From an uncultured Clostridia bacterium (GTDB lineage: Bacteria; Bacillota; Clostridia; Lachnospirales; CAG-274): 31,127 bases of DNA. Where the stretch lies: assembly GCA_947589405.1 (NCBI GenBank), contig CANQBT010000005.1, forward strand, positions 1-31,127, given 5' to 3'. Below are positions 17,275 through 25,107 of the stretch, piece after piece (position 1 is the first letter of the stretch; each line of letters opens with the position of its first letter). Both the position numbers and the translations under genes were made by a program. The notes beneath the pieces were generated by a model. It saw only the letters and a list, made by a program, of their open reading frames with translations. It searched no databases and was not told the origin of the DNA.

Positions 17275-17498
17275 GGATACTTTCGTCAGCTAAAGGACGA
17301 AAGTATCCGTGGTACCACCTTAATTCCTGTATAAACAGGCACTCATGGTCCTGTAACGCAGACCATACGTTCCGCTTAGATCTCTTCGGCGGAAGGACTC
17401 CGAAGCTACCTTCGGCAGCTCTTACGGCAAAGCGCCTTTCAGCCTATGAGCGCTTTTCTCTTTGAGGTGATGCTGCCTACTCCTCTTCTTCTCAGTCC
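17275..17498 (-). promoter_or_regulatory. T-box riboswitch of valS
   Basis: Read on the - strand. Stem I is closed by GGACT/AGTCC (17494-17498 with 17395-17399) and continued by GGCAGC/GCTGCC. Between them lie an AGGAGTA motif and GAAGGTAGC, whose GTA (17407-17409) is a valine codon and the likely specifier. The T-box sequence AAGGTGGTACCACGG is at 17307-17321. The terminator is a 13-bp stem, GGATACTTTCGTC/GACGAAAGTATCC (17275-17308), followed by a T-tract. Uncharged tRNA-Val should favour the antiterminator and allow valS expression. The specifier choice is inference; the T-box itself is secure. Confidence 0.93.
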
Positions 17499-17508
17499 AT
17501 ATTCGATA

Positions 17509-17751
17509 TTAGCTTAAAAAATCTACTATTGCTTCACAGGCATTTGCCTCATCGGAGCCTTCTGCGGTAATTTCTACTTTATTACCTGAAAGTGAGCCAA
17601 TGGATATAACCCCCATGATACTCTTTAAGTTTATCTCTTTGTTATCCATTTTCAAGCGGATCGAACTTGCATATCTGCCTGCTGTCTGTACAAGCATAGG
17701 TATAGGTCTTTCGATCATACTTGAACCCACCGTAATCGTTTTCTTAACCAT
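17509..17751 (-). CDS. HPr-like protein lacking the phosphorylatable His (Crh-like)
   Basis: An 80-residue HPr-fold protein. In HPr the active site reads GIHARP with His15; here the aligned segment is SMIERP, so the position is Ile13 and no His is available for PEP-dependent phosphorylation. The regulatory site NLKSIMGV is intact with Ser44, matching HPr Ser46, the target of HPr kinase. This is the condition of Bacillus Crh, which also lies downstream of whiA. It overlaps the whiA stop by 8 nt. Inference: a carbon-catabolite signalling protein and not a PTS phosphocarrier; a true HPr should be elsewhere. The T-box starts 11 nt after its stop. Confidence 0.88.
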   Translation of the reverse strand: MVKKTITVGSSMIERPIPMLVQTAGRYASSIRLKMDNKEINLKSIMGVISIGSLSGNKVEITAEGSDEANACEAIVDFLS

Positions 17752-18661
17752 TGTTAATATCCCCCTTGAGTTTATCTGCGATTTCGCATATTTTCTTTAA
17801 CCTGTGATTGACGCCTGACTTTCCGACAGGCGGAACCATTTTTTCTCCCAGTTCTTTCAGACTGGCATCTGCATATGTCATACGTGCTTCTGCCATCTTC
17901 TTAAGATTATCGGGCAGATAATCAAGCCCTTTTTTATCTGAAATATACTCAATAGCCTCGATCTGCCTGAGAGCTGCCGACACCACTTTGCTGAGATTGG
18001 CTGTTTCGCAGTTCACAAGTCTGTTGACATTGTTGCGAACGCCTTTTATCACCCTGAGGTTCTCAAGCTCCAGCAGCGCTCTGTAAGCCGACATGACGTT
18101 AAGCAGATCGACTATAAGCTCTGCCTCCTTGCAGTATACCACAAAATGATTTTTCCTCTCAACGATTTTCATATTGATGCCAAAGTCACCTATAAGCTCT
18201 TTAAGAGCATGTGCATGATCATAATTATTATCTACAAACTCAATATGATAATGCTTATTGGGATCGCTTATGGACCCGCAGCAGAGAAACGCTGTCCTGA
18301 TATAAGCTCTTTTGCAGCAGTTCCTTGATACAACGCCGGGATCTATAGGCGGATCTATGCTGAAGCCCATGCTGTCCCTTATGCATGCTGCATCAAGTAT
18401 TCTGCCTGCAAGAGCTTCATCTTCAATAATTATATTGTCCTTATGGCAGTAAATATCGGCTCCGAACAGCGTATCGATAATCTCGGCAGCCTTTCCAAGC
18501 ACATTGGGATTTTCGTTATGTATGATAATGAGCTTCCGTCCGTTATCTGTGCCTGTGTAACCGCTTATATTTATTATCGCCGCAATGGCAGCCGTAAGGC
18601 AATGCCTGTTCTTGTATTCAAATGAAAGCAATTCTTTCTTAACATCAAAAGAAAATGACAT
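17744..18661 (-). CDS. whiA: DNA-binding protein WhiA
   Basis: A 305-residue protein, normal length. The N-terminal part is a degenerate LAGLIDADG-type domain (about 20-190, with RTAFLCCGSISDPNKHYHIEF). The C-terminal part (about 210-300) is a helix-turn-helix domain with NRLVNCETANLSK, LKELGEKMVPPVGKSGVNHR and LKKICEIADKL. In Bacillus WhiA affects cell division and chromosome segregation; in Streptomyces it drives sporulation genes. It follows rapZ after an 87-bp gap and overlaps the HPr-like gene. Confidence 0.95.
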   Translation of the reverse strand: MSFSFDVKKELLSFEYKNRHCLTAAIAAIINISGYTGTDNGRKLIIIHNENPNVLGKAAEIIDTLFGADIYCHKDNIIIEDEALAGRILDAACIRDSMGFSIDPPIDPGVVSRNCCKRAYIRTAFLCCGSISDPNKHYHIEFVDNNYDHAHALKELIGDFGINMKIVERKNHFVVYCKEAELIVDLLNVMSAYRALLELENLRVIKGVRNNVNRLVNCETANLSKVVSAALRQIEAIEYISDKKGLDYLPDNLKKMAEARMTYADASLKELGEKMVPPVGKSGVNHRLKKICEIADKLKGDINNG

Positions 18662-18687
18662 TTATATCCCCCGACATGATGTATTAA

Positions 18688-18707
18688 TCACTCACATAAG
18701 ATAGTGA
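18688..18707. other. Short inverted repeat in the rapZ-whiA spacer
   Basis: TCACT and AGTGA separated by 10 nt, in the only sizeable gap (87 bp) of the hprK operon. It could be an operator for a helical-spacing dimer; no regulator is identified. Confidence 0.25.
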
Positions 18708-18748
18708 ACACAGCATATACATTGAGCTATTTACCATTAACAAGTATA

Positions 18749-19618
18749 CTACCTCTTTCCATCTTTGTCAATATCCCTATGAGCAATTATAACACTATGC
18801 CCAACTCTTTTTAAATTATTGTACAGTTCGTTGGCTAAAGTGACACTTCTGTGTTTTCCCCCTGTACATCCTATGGCAATAACTAACTGATTCTTGCCTT
18901 CTTTTATATAATTTGGTATCAAAAATTCACACATTTCCGTAAGCTTATCCCTGAACTCTTCGGCTTCGGGCCACTTCATAACGTAATCCCTTACGGCTAC
19001 ATCGTTTCCCGTAAGACCCTTTAACTCAGTAATGTAAAAGGGATTGGGTATGAACCTTACGTCAAACACAAGATCCGCATCAGGGGGTATACCGTATTTA
19101 AAGCCAAAGCTCAGTACGGTTATCATAAGGCTCTTGAAGTCCTTTCCCTCCAGGAATATATCCCCAAGCTGTACTCTCAGCTGACGTGTCAGCATATGTG
19201 TTGTGTCTATTATATAATCCGACCTGTCCTTTATTTCCCTTAGTATCTCTCTTTCCTTTCTTATGCCGTCTATGAGTCTTTCTCCTTTGGTATTGAGAGG
19301 ATGATTTCTTCTGGATTCCTTATATCTCTTTAAGAGTATGTTATCCTCGCAGTCCAAAAACAGTATCTCAAAGCGATTGTGCTCGTTTTCTATTTCCGAT
19401 AGGAAGCTGAAAAGCTCGCCAAAAAGACTTCCGCCTCTTATATCTATGCCAAGAGCAACATTATCATTACTAAAGGAAGGATTTTCGCAAAGCTCTATAA
19501 ACTTAGGTATAAGACTTGGAGGCAGATTGTCTATGCAAAAAAAGCCTACGTCTTCAAGAAATTTAAGTACCGTACTTTTTCCTGCTCCCGACATTCCTGT
19601 CACTATTACAAATCTCAT
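18749..19618 (-). CDS. rapZ: RNase adapter/nucleotide-binding protein RapZ
   Basis: A 289-residue P-loop protein (YvcJ in Bacillus). Walker A is GMSGAGKS at 8-15, followed by DVGFFCIDNLPP. The C-terminal domain has FGFKYGIPPDADLVFDVRF, NPFY, and IGCTGGKHRSV, the family signature. In E. coli RapZ controls glucosamine-6-phosphate synthase through small RNAs; in Firmicutes it is linked to competence and nucleotide binding. In Bacillus the order is yvcJ-yvcK-whiA-crh; here yvcK is missing between rapZ and whiA. It lies 23 nt after murB. Confidence 0.96.
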   Translation of the reverse strand: MRFVIVTGMSGAGKSTVLKFLEDVGFFCIDNLPPSLIPKFIELCENPSFSNDNVALGIDIRGGSLFGELFSFLSEIENEHNRFEILFLDCEDNILLKRYKESRRNHPLNTKGERLIDGIRKEREILREIKDRSDYIIDTTHMLTRQLRVQLGDIFLEGKDFKSLMITVLSFGFKYGIPPDADLVFDVRFIPNPFYITELKGLTGNDVAVRDYVMKWPEAEEFRDKLTEMCEFLIPNYIKEGKNQLVIAIGCTGGKHRSVTLANELYNNLKRVGHSVIIAHRDIDKDGKR

Positions 19619-19641
19619 ATGTTTCCCTCCCGGTATAAAAG

Positions 19642-20544
19642 CTATTCTCCTATTATTCTTACCTCAGGTTCAAGCATTATGCCAAAATTGTCATATACCG
19701 TTTTTTGAACATGCTCTATAAGCTCCAGCACCTCCGCAGCAGTAGCGCCTCCATTGTTTACAACAAAGCCGCAATGCTTGGGACTTACCTGAGCCCTTCC
19801 TACGCTGTATCCTCTCAGTCCGCTGTCGTCTATAAGCTTGCCTGCAAAATAGCCCTCAGGCCTTTTAAATGTACTTCCTGCGCTTGGAAGCTCTATGGGC
19901 TGTTTTGAATTTCTCTTTTCTGCAAGCTCCGCCATTTTTGCTTTTATATCATCATAATTTCCTTTTTCAAGCCTGAACACGGCTTCAAGCACCGTCATGC
20001 CCTTTTTCATTATACTACTGGTCCTGTAGCCAAAGCCTGAGGAGGCGTTGTCTATTTCCCTGACATCGCCGTCTGCAAGTACCGTTGCCGAAACAAATAT
20101 ATCCTTTATTTCACCGCCATAGGCACCTGCGTTCATGCATACGGCGCCGCCTACGGTACCCGGTATGCCGCTAAGACATTCCATGCCTGTAAGGGAATTG
20201 TCAAGAGCCTTCCTTGCCACAGTCGAAAGAAGAGCTCCTGCGCCGACAGTTATAATATTGTCATTTACATTTATATGGCTCAAGCCTCTGTAAAGCTGTA
20301 TTATTATGCCCCTGAAGCCCTTATCCTTTACAAGAAGGTTGCTTCCGTTGCCTATGATATACCAAGTCAGTCCGCTTTCCTTTGCAATATTCACCGCCTT
20401 GCATACAGCGTCTTTACTGTCGGGCGTCAGGAATATATCGGCATTTCCGCCTATCCTGAATGTAGTATGTCTTGACATAGGCTCATTGAGAAGCACATTG
20501 TCATCTCCCAAAGCCCTTCTGAATCTGTTTATAATTTCGGTCAT
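19642..20544 (-). CDS. murB: UDP-N-acetylenolpyruvoylglucosamine reductase
   Basis: A 300-residue FAD enzyme (type II MurB length) that reduces UDP-GlcNAc-enolpyruvate to UDP-MurNAc with NADPH, the second step of peptidoglycan precursor synthesis. Motifs: NEPMSRHTTFRIGG at the N-terminus, GNGSNLLV, and GIPGTVGGAVCMNAGAYGGE for FAD. FGYRTS carries the conserved Tyr173/Arg174, SAGSTFKRP the catalytic Ser224, and LEPEVRIIG the final acid Glu293. It sits between glk and rapZ; its product acts after MurA (6509-7756). Confidence 0.97.
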   Translation of the reverse strand: MTEIINRFRRALGDDNVLLNEPMSRHTTFRIGGNADIFLTPDSKDAVCKAVNIAKESGLTWYIIGNGSNLLVKDKGFRGIIIQLYRGLSHINVNDNIITVGAGALLSTVARKALDNSLTGMECLSGIPGTVGGAVCMNAGAYGGEIKDIFVSATVLADGDVREIDNASSGFGYRTSSIMKKGMTVLEAVFRLEKGNYDDIKAKMAELAEKRNSKQPIELPSAGSTFKRPEGYFAGKLIDDSGLRGYSVGRAQVSPKHCGFVVNNGGATAAEVLELIEHVQKTVYDNFGIMLEPEVRIIGE

Positions 20545-20558
20545 AGCACCGACTCCTT

Positions 20559-21503
20559 TTATTTTCTGCCAAGCATTGCGGCTCCCACTATACCTGCATC
20601 GTTGCCTAATGTGGCAATTTTAAGCTCTGTTTTGTTTTCTCCGCCGTATACCTTTTCATCAAGTATTTTCTGAATAGGCTTTATGACTCTGTCGCCCTGT
20701 GCGCATACTCCCCCTCCTATTACAACGGCTTCGGGCTGGAATATGTTTACAAGATTTACTATGCCTATAGCAAGATAATTTATATATCTGCCAAGTATAT
20801 ATTCGGCTACCTCGTCGCCAAGATCCGCTGCGTCAAATACTGTTTTGGCATCTATAAGCTTTATATTTCCGTCTACAATGTCATATATCTTGCTGCTTGG
20901 ATATTTTGCAGCAGCTATTCTTCCCTCTCTCCTGAGAGCGGAAGCGGAAGCATAGGCTTCCCAACAGCCCTTACGTCCGCAGCTGCAAAGCTCGCCATCG
21001 GCTACTATTACCATATGGCCTGCTTCTCCGCCGCCGCCAAAGGAGCCCGAGAAGACCTTTCCGTTTATTATTATGCCTGCGCCTACGCCTGTGCCTATTG
21101 TTACATATATTATATTTTTATTACCATGAGCGGCGCCGCATACATTTTCTCCTATAGCAGCGCAGTTTGCATCATTTTCAATATATACGGGCAGACCTAT
21201 TCTTTTGTTCATTTCCTTTACTATATTTATGTTCTTAAAGGTAAGATTATTAGCGTACATAAGAATGCCCTTTTTCTTATTGATCATACCCGGTACGCCT
21301 AATCCCAGCGACTCTATATCCTCAAAGCTCAGTTCAAGCTCATCTGCAAGCTTATTGCACAAAGCCGCCATATCGTCCAATATATCATCTGCTTCCCTTC
21401 CGTTCATCGTAGGTGTAACAGCCTTCGCAAGTATTTCTCCGCTTTCATTTACTATACCTGCTGAAATATTGGTTCCTCCCAAATCTATTCCTAAATAATA
21501 CAT
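20559..21503 (-). CDS. glk: ROK-family glucokinase
   Basis: A 314-residue sugar kinase that phosphorylates glucose to glucose-6-phosphate with ATP in the cytoplasm. LGIDLGGTNISAGIV is the N-terminal phosphate-binding loop, ENDANCAA holds the catalytic base Asp111, and TIGTGVGAGIIING is the second phosphate loop. GEAGHM together with CSCGRKGCWE (His163, Cys173, Cys175, Cys180) is the ROK zinc site. There is no N-terminal helix-turn-helix, so it is a kinase and not a ROK repressor. It is placed directly after hprK, 24 nt downstream. Substrate glucose is the usual one for this subgroup but is not proven. Confidence 0.93.
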   Translation of the reverse strand: MYYLGIDLGGTNISAGIVNESGEILAKAVTPTMNGREADDILDDMAALCNKLADELELSFEDIESLGLGVPGMINKKKGILMYANNLTFKNINIVKEMNKRIGLPVYIENDANCAAIGENVCGAAHGNKNIIYVTIGTGVGAGIIINGKVFSGSFGGGGEAGHMVIVADGELCSCGRKGCWEAYASASALRREGRIAAAKYPSSKIYDIVDGNIKLIDAKTVFDAADLGDEVAEYILGRYINYLAIGIVNLVNIFQPEAVVIGGGVCAQGDRVIKPIQKILDEKVYGGENKTELKIATLGNDAGIVGAAMLGRK

Positions 21504-21527
21504 AACATCACCCTCCGTTTATTATTG

Positions 21528-22454
21528 TCAGTTGCCCTTCATTGCGCTGTTCATTATAGCATCGTTCAGAGCCTGAGCCGCATTATATCCCATCTTTTTC
21601 TGACGGCAGTTGACGGCGGCAGATTCGCATATGATAGCAAGGTCCCTGCCGGGACGAACAGGAATGGCATGGCATATTACCTTATTGCCAAGTATATCCA
21701 TGTATTCCTCCTTGATACCAAGTCTGTCATAGGCCTTGCCCTTTTCCCAATACTCCAGCTTTATAACAAGGTCTATTTCCTGAGTATCCTTTACGGACTG
21801 TACGCCGAACATCTGCTTTACATTGATAATACCTATACCTCTTACCTCTATAAAGTAGCGTATAAGCTCAGGACAGCTTCCTACAAGGACATCGTGAGAT
21901 ACCTTCTTGATCTCAACAGCGTCGTCGGCAACAAGTCTGTGACCTCTCTTTATAAGCTCAAGAGCCGCTTCGCTTTTGCCTATGCCGCTTTCTCCTGTAA
22001 TAAGCACGCCCTCTCCGTATACGTCCACAAGCACGCCGTGTACCGTAGTTCTGGGAGCAAGCTCTACCTTAAGCCATTTCAAAAGATCAGCTGTAAATTC
22101 TGATGTGGTTTCTTCAGACTGGAGTACAGGTATTTTTCTCTCTTTGGCATAGAAAAGCATCTCAGGGTGAGGCTCCAGTCCTCTGCATATCACAACGCAG
22201 GGCATATCATACTGGAAAAGCTTTTCAAGAGTTTCCTGTCTGAACTCAGGAGTAAGCTTGCACAGATATGTGTATTCAACTATGCCTATCACCTGTATCC
22301 TCTCGCTGTCAAAGTAATCGAAAAATCCCGCCAGCTGAAGAGCCGGTCTGTTTATACCCGGTGTTTCTATATATATCTCGGAAATATCTATATCTTCCGT
22401 CAAGTTCTTAAGCGAAAATTCTTTGGCAATTTCCTTTAAGCTGACTGAGTACAT
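21528..22454 (-). CDS. hprK: HPr kinase/phosphorylase
   Basis: A 308-residue bifunctional enzyme that phosphorylates and dephosphorylates HPr at Ser46, the main sensor of carbon catabolite repression in Firmicutes. The N-terminal domain covers 1-130. The catalytic domain has VHGVLVDVYG with His139, the P-loop GESGIGKS at 154-161, and the family signature EVRGIGIINVKQMFG at 203-217. First gene of the operon, with GGAGGT before the ATG and a near-consensus promoter upstream. Its substrate candidate, an HPr-like protein without His15 but with the Ser site, lies four genes downstream. Confidence 0.97.
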   Translation of the reverse strand: MYSVSLKEIAKEFSLKNLTEDIDISEIYIETPGINRPALQLAGFFDYFDSERIQVIGIVEYTYLCKLTPEFRQETLEKLFQYDMPCVVICRGLEPHPEMLFYAKERKIPVLQSEETTSEFTADLLKWLKVELAPRTTVHGVLVDVYGEGVLITGESGIGKSEAALELIKRGHRLVADDAVEIKKVSHDVLVGSCPELIRYFIEVRGIGIINVKQMFGVQSVKDTQEIDLVIKLEYWEKGKAYDRLGIKEEYMDILGNKVICHAIPVRPGRDLAIICESAAVNCRQKKMGYNAAQALNDAIMNSAMKGN

Positions 22455-22517
22455 ATCAGTACCTCCTATAACGTTTTACTTTAGTTTCTGTGATCCTTTT
22501 AAAAAAAATCCATATTA

Positions 22518-22546
22518 ATAATAACTCATTTTACCATATATTTCAA
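22518..22546 (-). promoter_or_regulatory. Sigma-A promoter of the hprK operon
   Basis: TTGAAA, a 17-nt spacer and TATTAT on the - strand, about 65 bp before the hprK ATG. It can drive hprK, glk, murB, rapZ, whiA and the HPr-like gene, and possibly valS through the T-box. Confidence 0.75.
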
Positions 22547-22583
22547 TTGTTATTTGAATTTTTAAACAAAATGAAATATAAGC

Positions 22584-22618
22584 AAAAAAGCGCCCGGAAA
22601 AAACTCCAAAGGCGCTTT
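22584..22618 (-). terminator. Rho-independent terminator after glgP
   Basis: On the - strand AAAGCGCC pairs with GGCGCTTT around a 16-nt loop and is followed by a run of T. It starts just 8 nt after the glgP stop and separates this operon from the hprK promoter. Confidence 0.85.
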
Positions 22619-22625
22619 GATAAAA

Positions 22626-25085
22626 TTATTTCTTCTTCATTTCAACATGTACGGGCTTCAGACCCCATATCTCCTCAGCATATTCCTTTATAGTTCTGTC
22701 GGAGGAGAATTTACCGCTGCAAGCAGTATTCATAATTGCCATTTTAGCCCACTTATCCTTATCCTTGTATACGGCGTCTACCTTTGCCTGTGCCTTTGCA
22801 TAGGCGTTAAAATCCTTGAGTACGAAATATTCGTCTGCTCTTGAACCGTTGTAGCCGTTGAGAAGAGATTCAAATATAGGCTTGAATGTTTCCGTATTAC
22901 TGTCAAGAGTACCGTTTATAAGCATATTCAGTACTGCCTGAATATCGGGATCCATATTATAAATATCCCACGGATTATAGTCATTTCTTGCATACTGGTC
23001 AATTACCTCGTCGGCTTTCATACCAAATATGAATATATTATCCTCGCCTACTTCTTCCATTATCTCAACATTTGCTCCGTCAAGAGTACCCATTGTCACA
23101 GCACCGTTAAGCATGAACTTCATGTTGCCTGTGCCTGAGGCTTCCTTTGAAGCCGTAGAGATCTGCTCTGAAATATCGGCAGCCGGAATAAGCTTTTCTG
23201 CAAGGCTTACTCTGTAGTTTGCTGCAAATACTACCTTTATCTTGCCATTTATAGACGGGTCATTGTTTACAAGATCCGCTACCTTGTTTATAAGCTTTAT
23301 TATGAGCTTAGCCATCTTATAGCCTGCCGCTGACTTAGCGCCGAATATAAACGTTCTGGGAACCATATCCATATTCGGATCTTCCTTGAGCTGATTGTAA
23401 AGATGCATGATATGGAGAACGTTCAGAAGCTGTCTCTTGTATTCGTGAAGTCTTTTTACCTGAATATCGAAAATAGAGTCGGGATCAATATCTATATCCA
23501 TAGTCTCCTTGAAATACTGAGCAAGCTCTACCTTATTTTCCCTCTTTATATCCATAAAGGCTTCTCTGAATTTCTTTTTATTTGCCAAAGGCTCAAGCTT
23601 GTGAAGCTCATCAAGGTCTGTATACCAGCCATCGCCTATTTCCTTTGTAATAAGCTTGGCAAGCTTCTGATTGGCGTGTCCCAGCCATCTTCTCTGAGTA
23701 ATACCGTTTGTCTTGTTGTTGAATCTTTCGGGATATATCTCATAGAAGTCCTTAAGCTCCTGATTTTTAAGTATCTCTGTATGAAGGGCCGCAACGCCGT
23801 TTACAGAATGGCTGCCTACTATTGCAAGCCATGCCATTCTTATCTGACCGTCTGCGATTATCGCCATTCTTCTTATCTTTTCTGCATCATGACCGTATTT
23901 CTCTATAAGCATGTTGCAGAATCTCTTGTTTATTTCCTCAACTATCATGAATATACGAGGCAGAAGTCTTGAAAACAGATCGTAGGGCCATTTTTCAAGA
24001 GCCTCAGACATTATAGTATGGTTTGTATAAGCACAGCACTTCTTTGTGATCTCCCATGCTTCGTCCCATGCTACATCGTTTTCGTCAACAAGTATCCTCA
24101 TAAGCTCGGCAACTGCTATACTTGGGTGAGTGTCGTTGAGCTGGAAAGCATATTTCTCGGGAAGAAGGGCAAAATTATTGCCGAACTTCATTTTGAATTT
24201 AGTAATAACTCTCTGGAGAGTAGCAGATACAAAGAAATACTGCTGGCGAAGCCTGAGCTCCTTGCCTGCATAGTGTTCATCGGCAGGGTAGAGAACATCT
24301 GTAAGCGCCTTTGCAAGATTCTGTTCCTCTACAGCCTTCTGGAAATCGCCTGAATTGAATTTTTCAAGGTCAAACATATTCTTTGCTTCAGCGTCCCAGA
24401 GTCTTAATGTATTTACGGTATTGTTGTTATAGCCAACTACGGGATAGTCATAAGGCACCGCTATTATAGACTGGTAATTCTCATGTACATATCTGTATTC
24501 GCCGTTATCCTTCATTTCACGTACTACATTGCCGTAAAACTTGACCTCAACGGCATATTCCCTTCTTCTTACGCCCCAGACATCTCCGTTGTGAAGCCAG
24601 TCGTCGGGAAGCTCCATCTGTGCTCCGTCAACTATTTTCTGCTCAAATATACCATAGTGGTATCTTATTCCGCAGCCATAAGCAGGCAGCTCCAGAGTGG
24701 AAAGAGAATCAAGGAAACAAGCTGCAAGTCTGCCAAGACCGCCGTTGCCAAGACCCGGATCCCTTTCGGCGTCCTCTATAAGATTGTAGTCAATACCCAT
24801 TTCATCTATGACCTCTTTTATCTCGTCAAACATGGTCATATTCATAATGGCGTTGCCTAAAAATCTTCCCATAAGGAACTCCATTGAAAGATAGCACACT
24901 ATCTTGCAACCTGTTCTGTCATAGGTCTCATGGGTCTCAAGCCATTTGCTTGTAACATAATCTCTTATAGTAAAAGCAAGGGCTTCATAGAGCTGCTCCT
25001 GAGTTGCTGTTTCAACTGACTGTCTTGATAATATTCTTACATTGGCAATTAATTTAGCCTTAAAGGCTTCCTTGTCGATATGCAT
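22626..25085 (-). CDS. glgP: Glycogen/starch phosphorylase
   Basis: An 819-residue GT35 phosphorylase that releases glucose-1-phosphate from alpha-1,4-glucans with pyridoxal phosphate. Visible blocks: YLSMEFLMGRFLGNA near the N-terminus, LGNGGLGRLAACFLDS, YGIRYHYGIF, QLNDTHPSIAV, NGITQRRWL, QVKRLHEYKRQLLN, and EASGTGNMKFMLNG. The last holds the PLP lysine, Lys656. Full length for the family. It is 22 nt downstream of prfA on the same strand with no visible promoter in between, so it seems to be transcribed with the translation genes, an uncommon arrangement. No other glg genes lie in the window. Confidence 0.97.
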   Translation of the reverse strand: MHIDKEAFKAKLIANVRILSRQSVETATQEQLYEALAFTIRDYVTSKWLETHETYDRTGCKIVCYLSMEFLMGRFLGNAIMNMTMFDEIKEVIDEMGIDYNLIEDAERDPGLGNGGLGRLAACFLDSLSTLELPAYGCGIRYHYGIFEQKIVDGAQMELPDDWLHNGDVWGVRRREYAVEVKFYGNVVREMKDNGEYRYVHENYQSIIAVPYDYPVVGYNNNTVNTLRLWDAEAKNMFDLEKFNSGDFQKAVEEQNLAKALTDVLYPADEHYAGKELRLRQQYFFVSATLQRVITKFKMKFGNNFALLPEKYAFQLNDTHPSIAVAELMRILVDENDVAWDEAWEITKKCCAYTNHTIMSEALEKWPYDLFSRLLPRIFMIVEEINKRFCNMLIEKYGHDAEKIRRMAIIADGQIRMAWLAIVGSHSVNGVAALHTEILKNQELKDFYEIYPERFNNKTNGITQRRWLGHANQKLAKLITKEIGDGWYTDLDELHKLEPLANKKKFREAFMDIKRENKVELAQYFKETMDIDIDPDSIFDIQVKRLHEYKRQLLNVLHIMHLYNQLKEDPNMDMVPRTFIFGAKSAAGYKMAKLIIKLINKVADLVNNDPSINGKIKVVFAANYRVSLAEKLIPAADISEQISTASKEASGTGNMKFMLNGAVTMGTLDGANVEIMEEVGEDNIFIFGMKADEVIDQYARNDYNPWDIYNMDPDIQAVLNMLINGTLDSNTETFKPIFESLLNGYNGSRADEYFVLKDFNAYAKAQAKVDAVYKDKDKWAKMAIMNTACSGKFSSDRTIKEYAEEIWGLKPVHVEMKKK

Positions 25086-25107
25086 TATCTCATCTCCTTA
25101 TTATTGC

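Noticed and set aside
17509..17751. Annotation as an ordinary PTS phosphocarrier HPr
   Set aside because: The residue aligned with the catalytic His15 is Ile, so a phosphocarrier role is not supported.
21525..22103. A 192-aa open frame antisense to hprK
   Set aside because: hprK on the other strand has all family motifs. The antisense frame shows no domain and no start signal.
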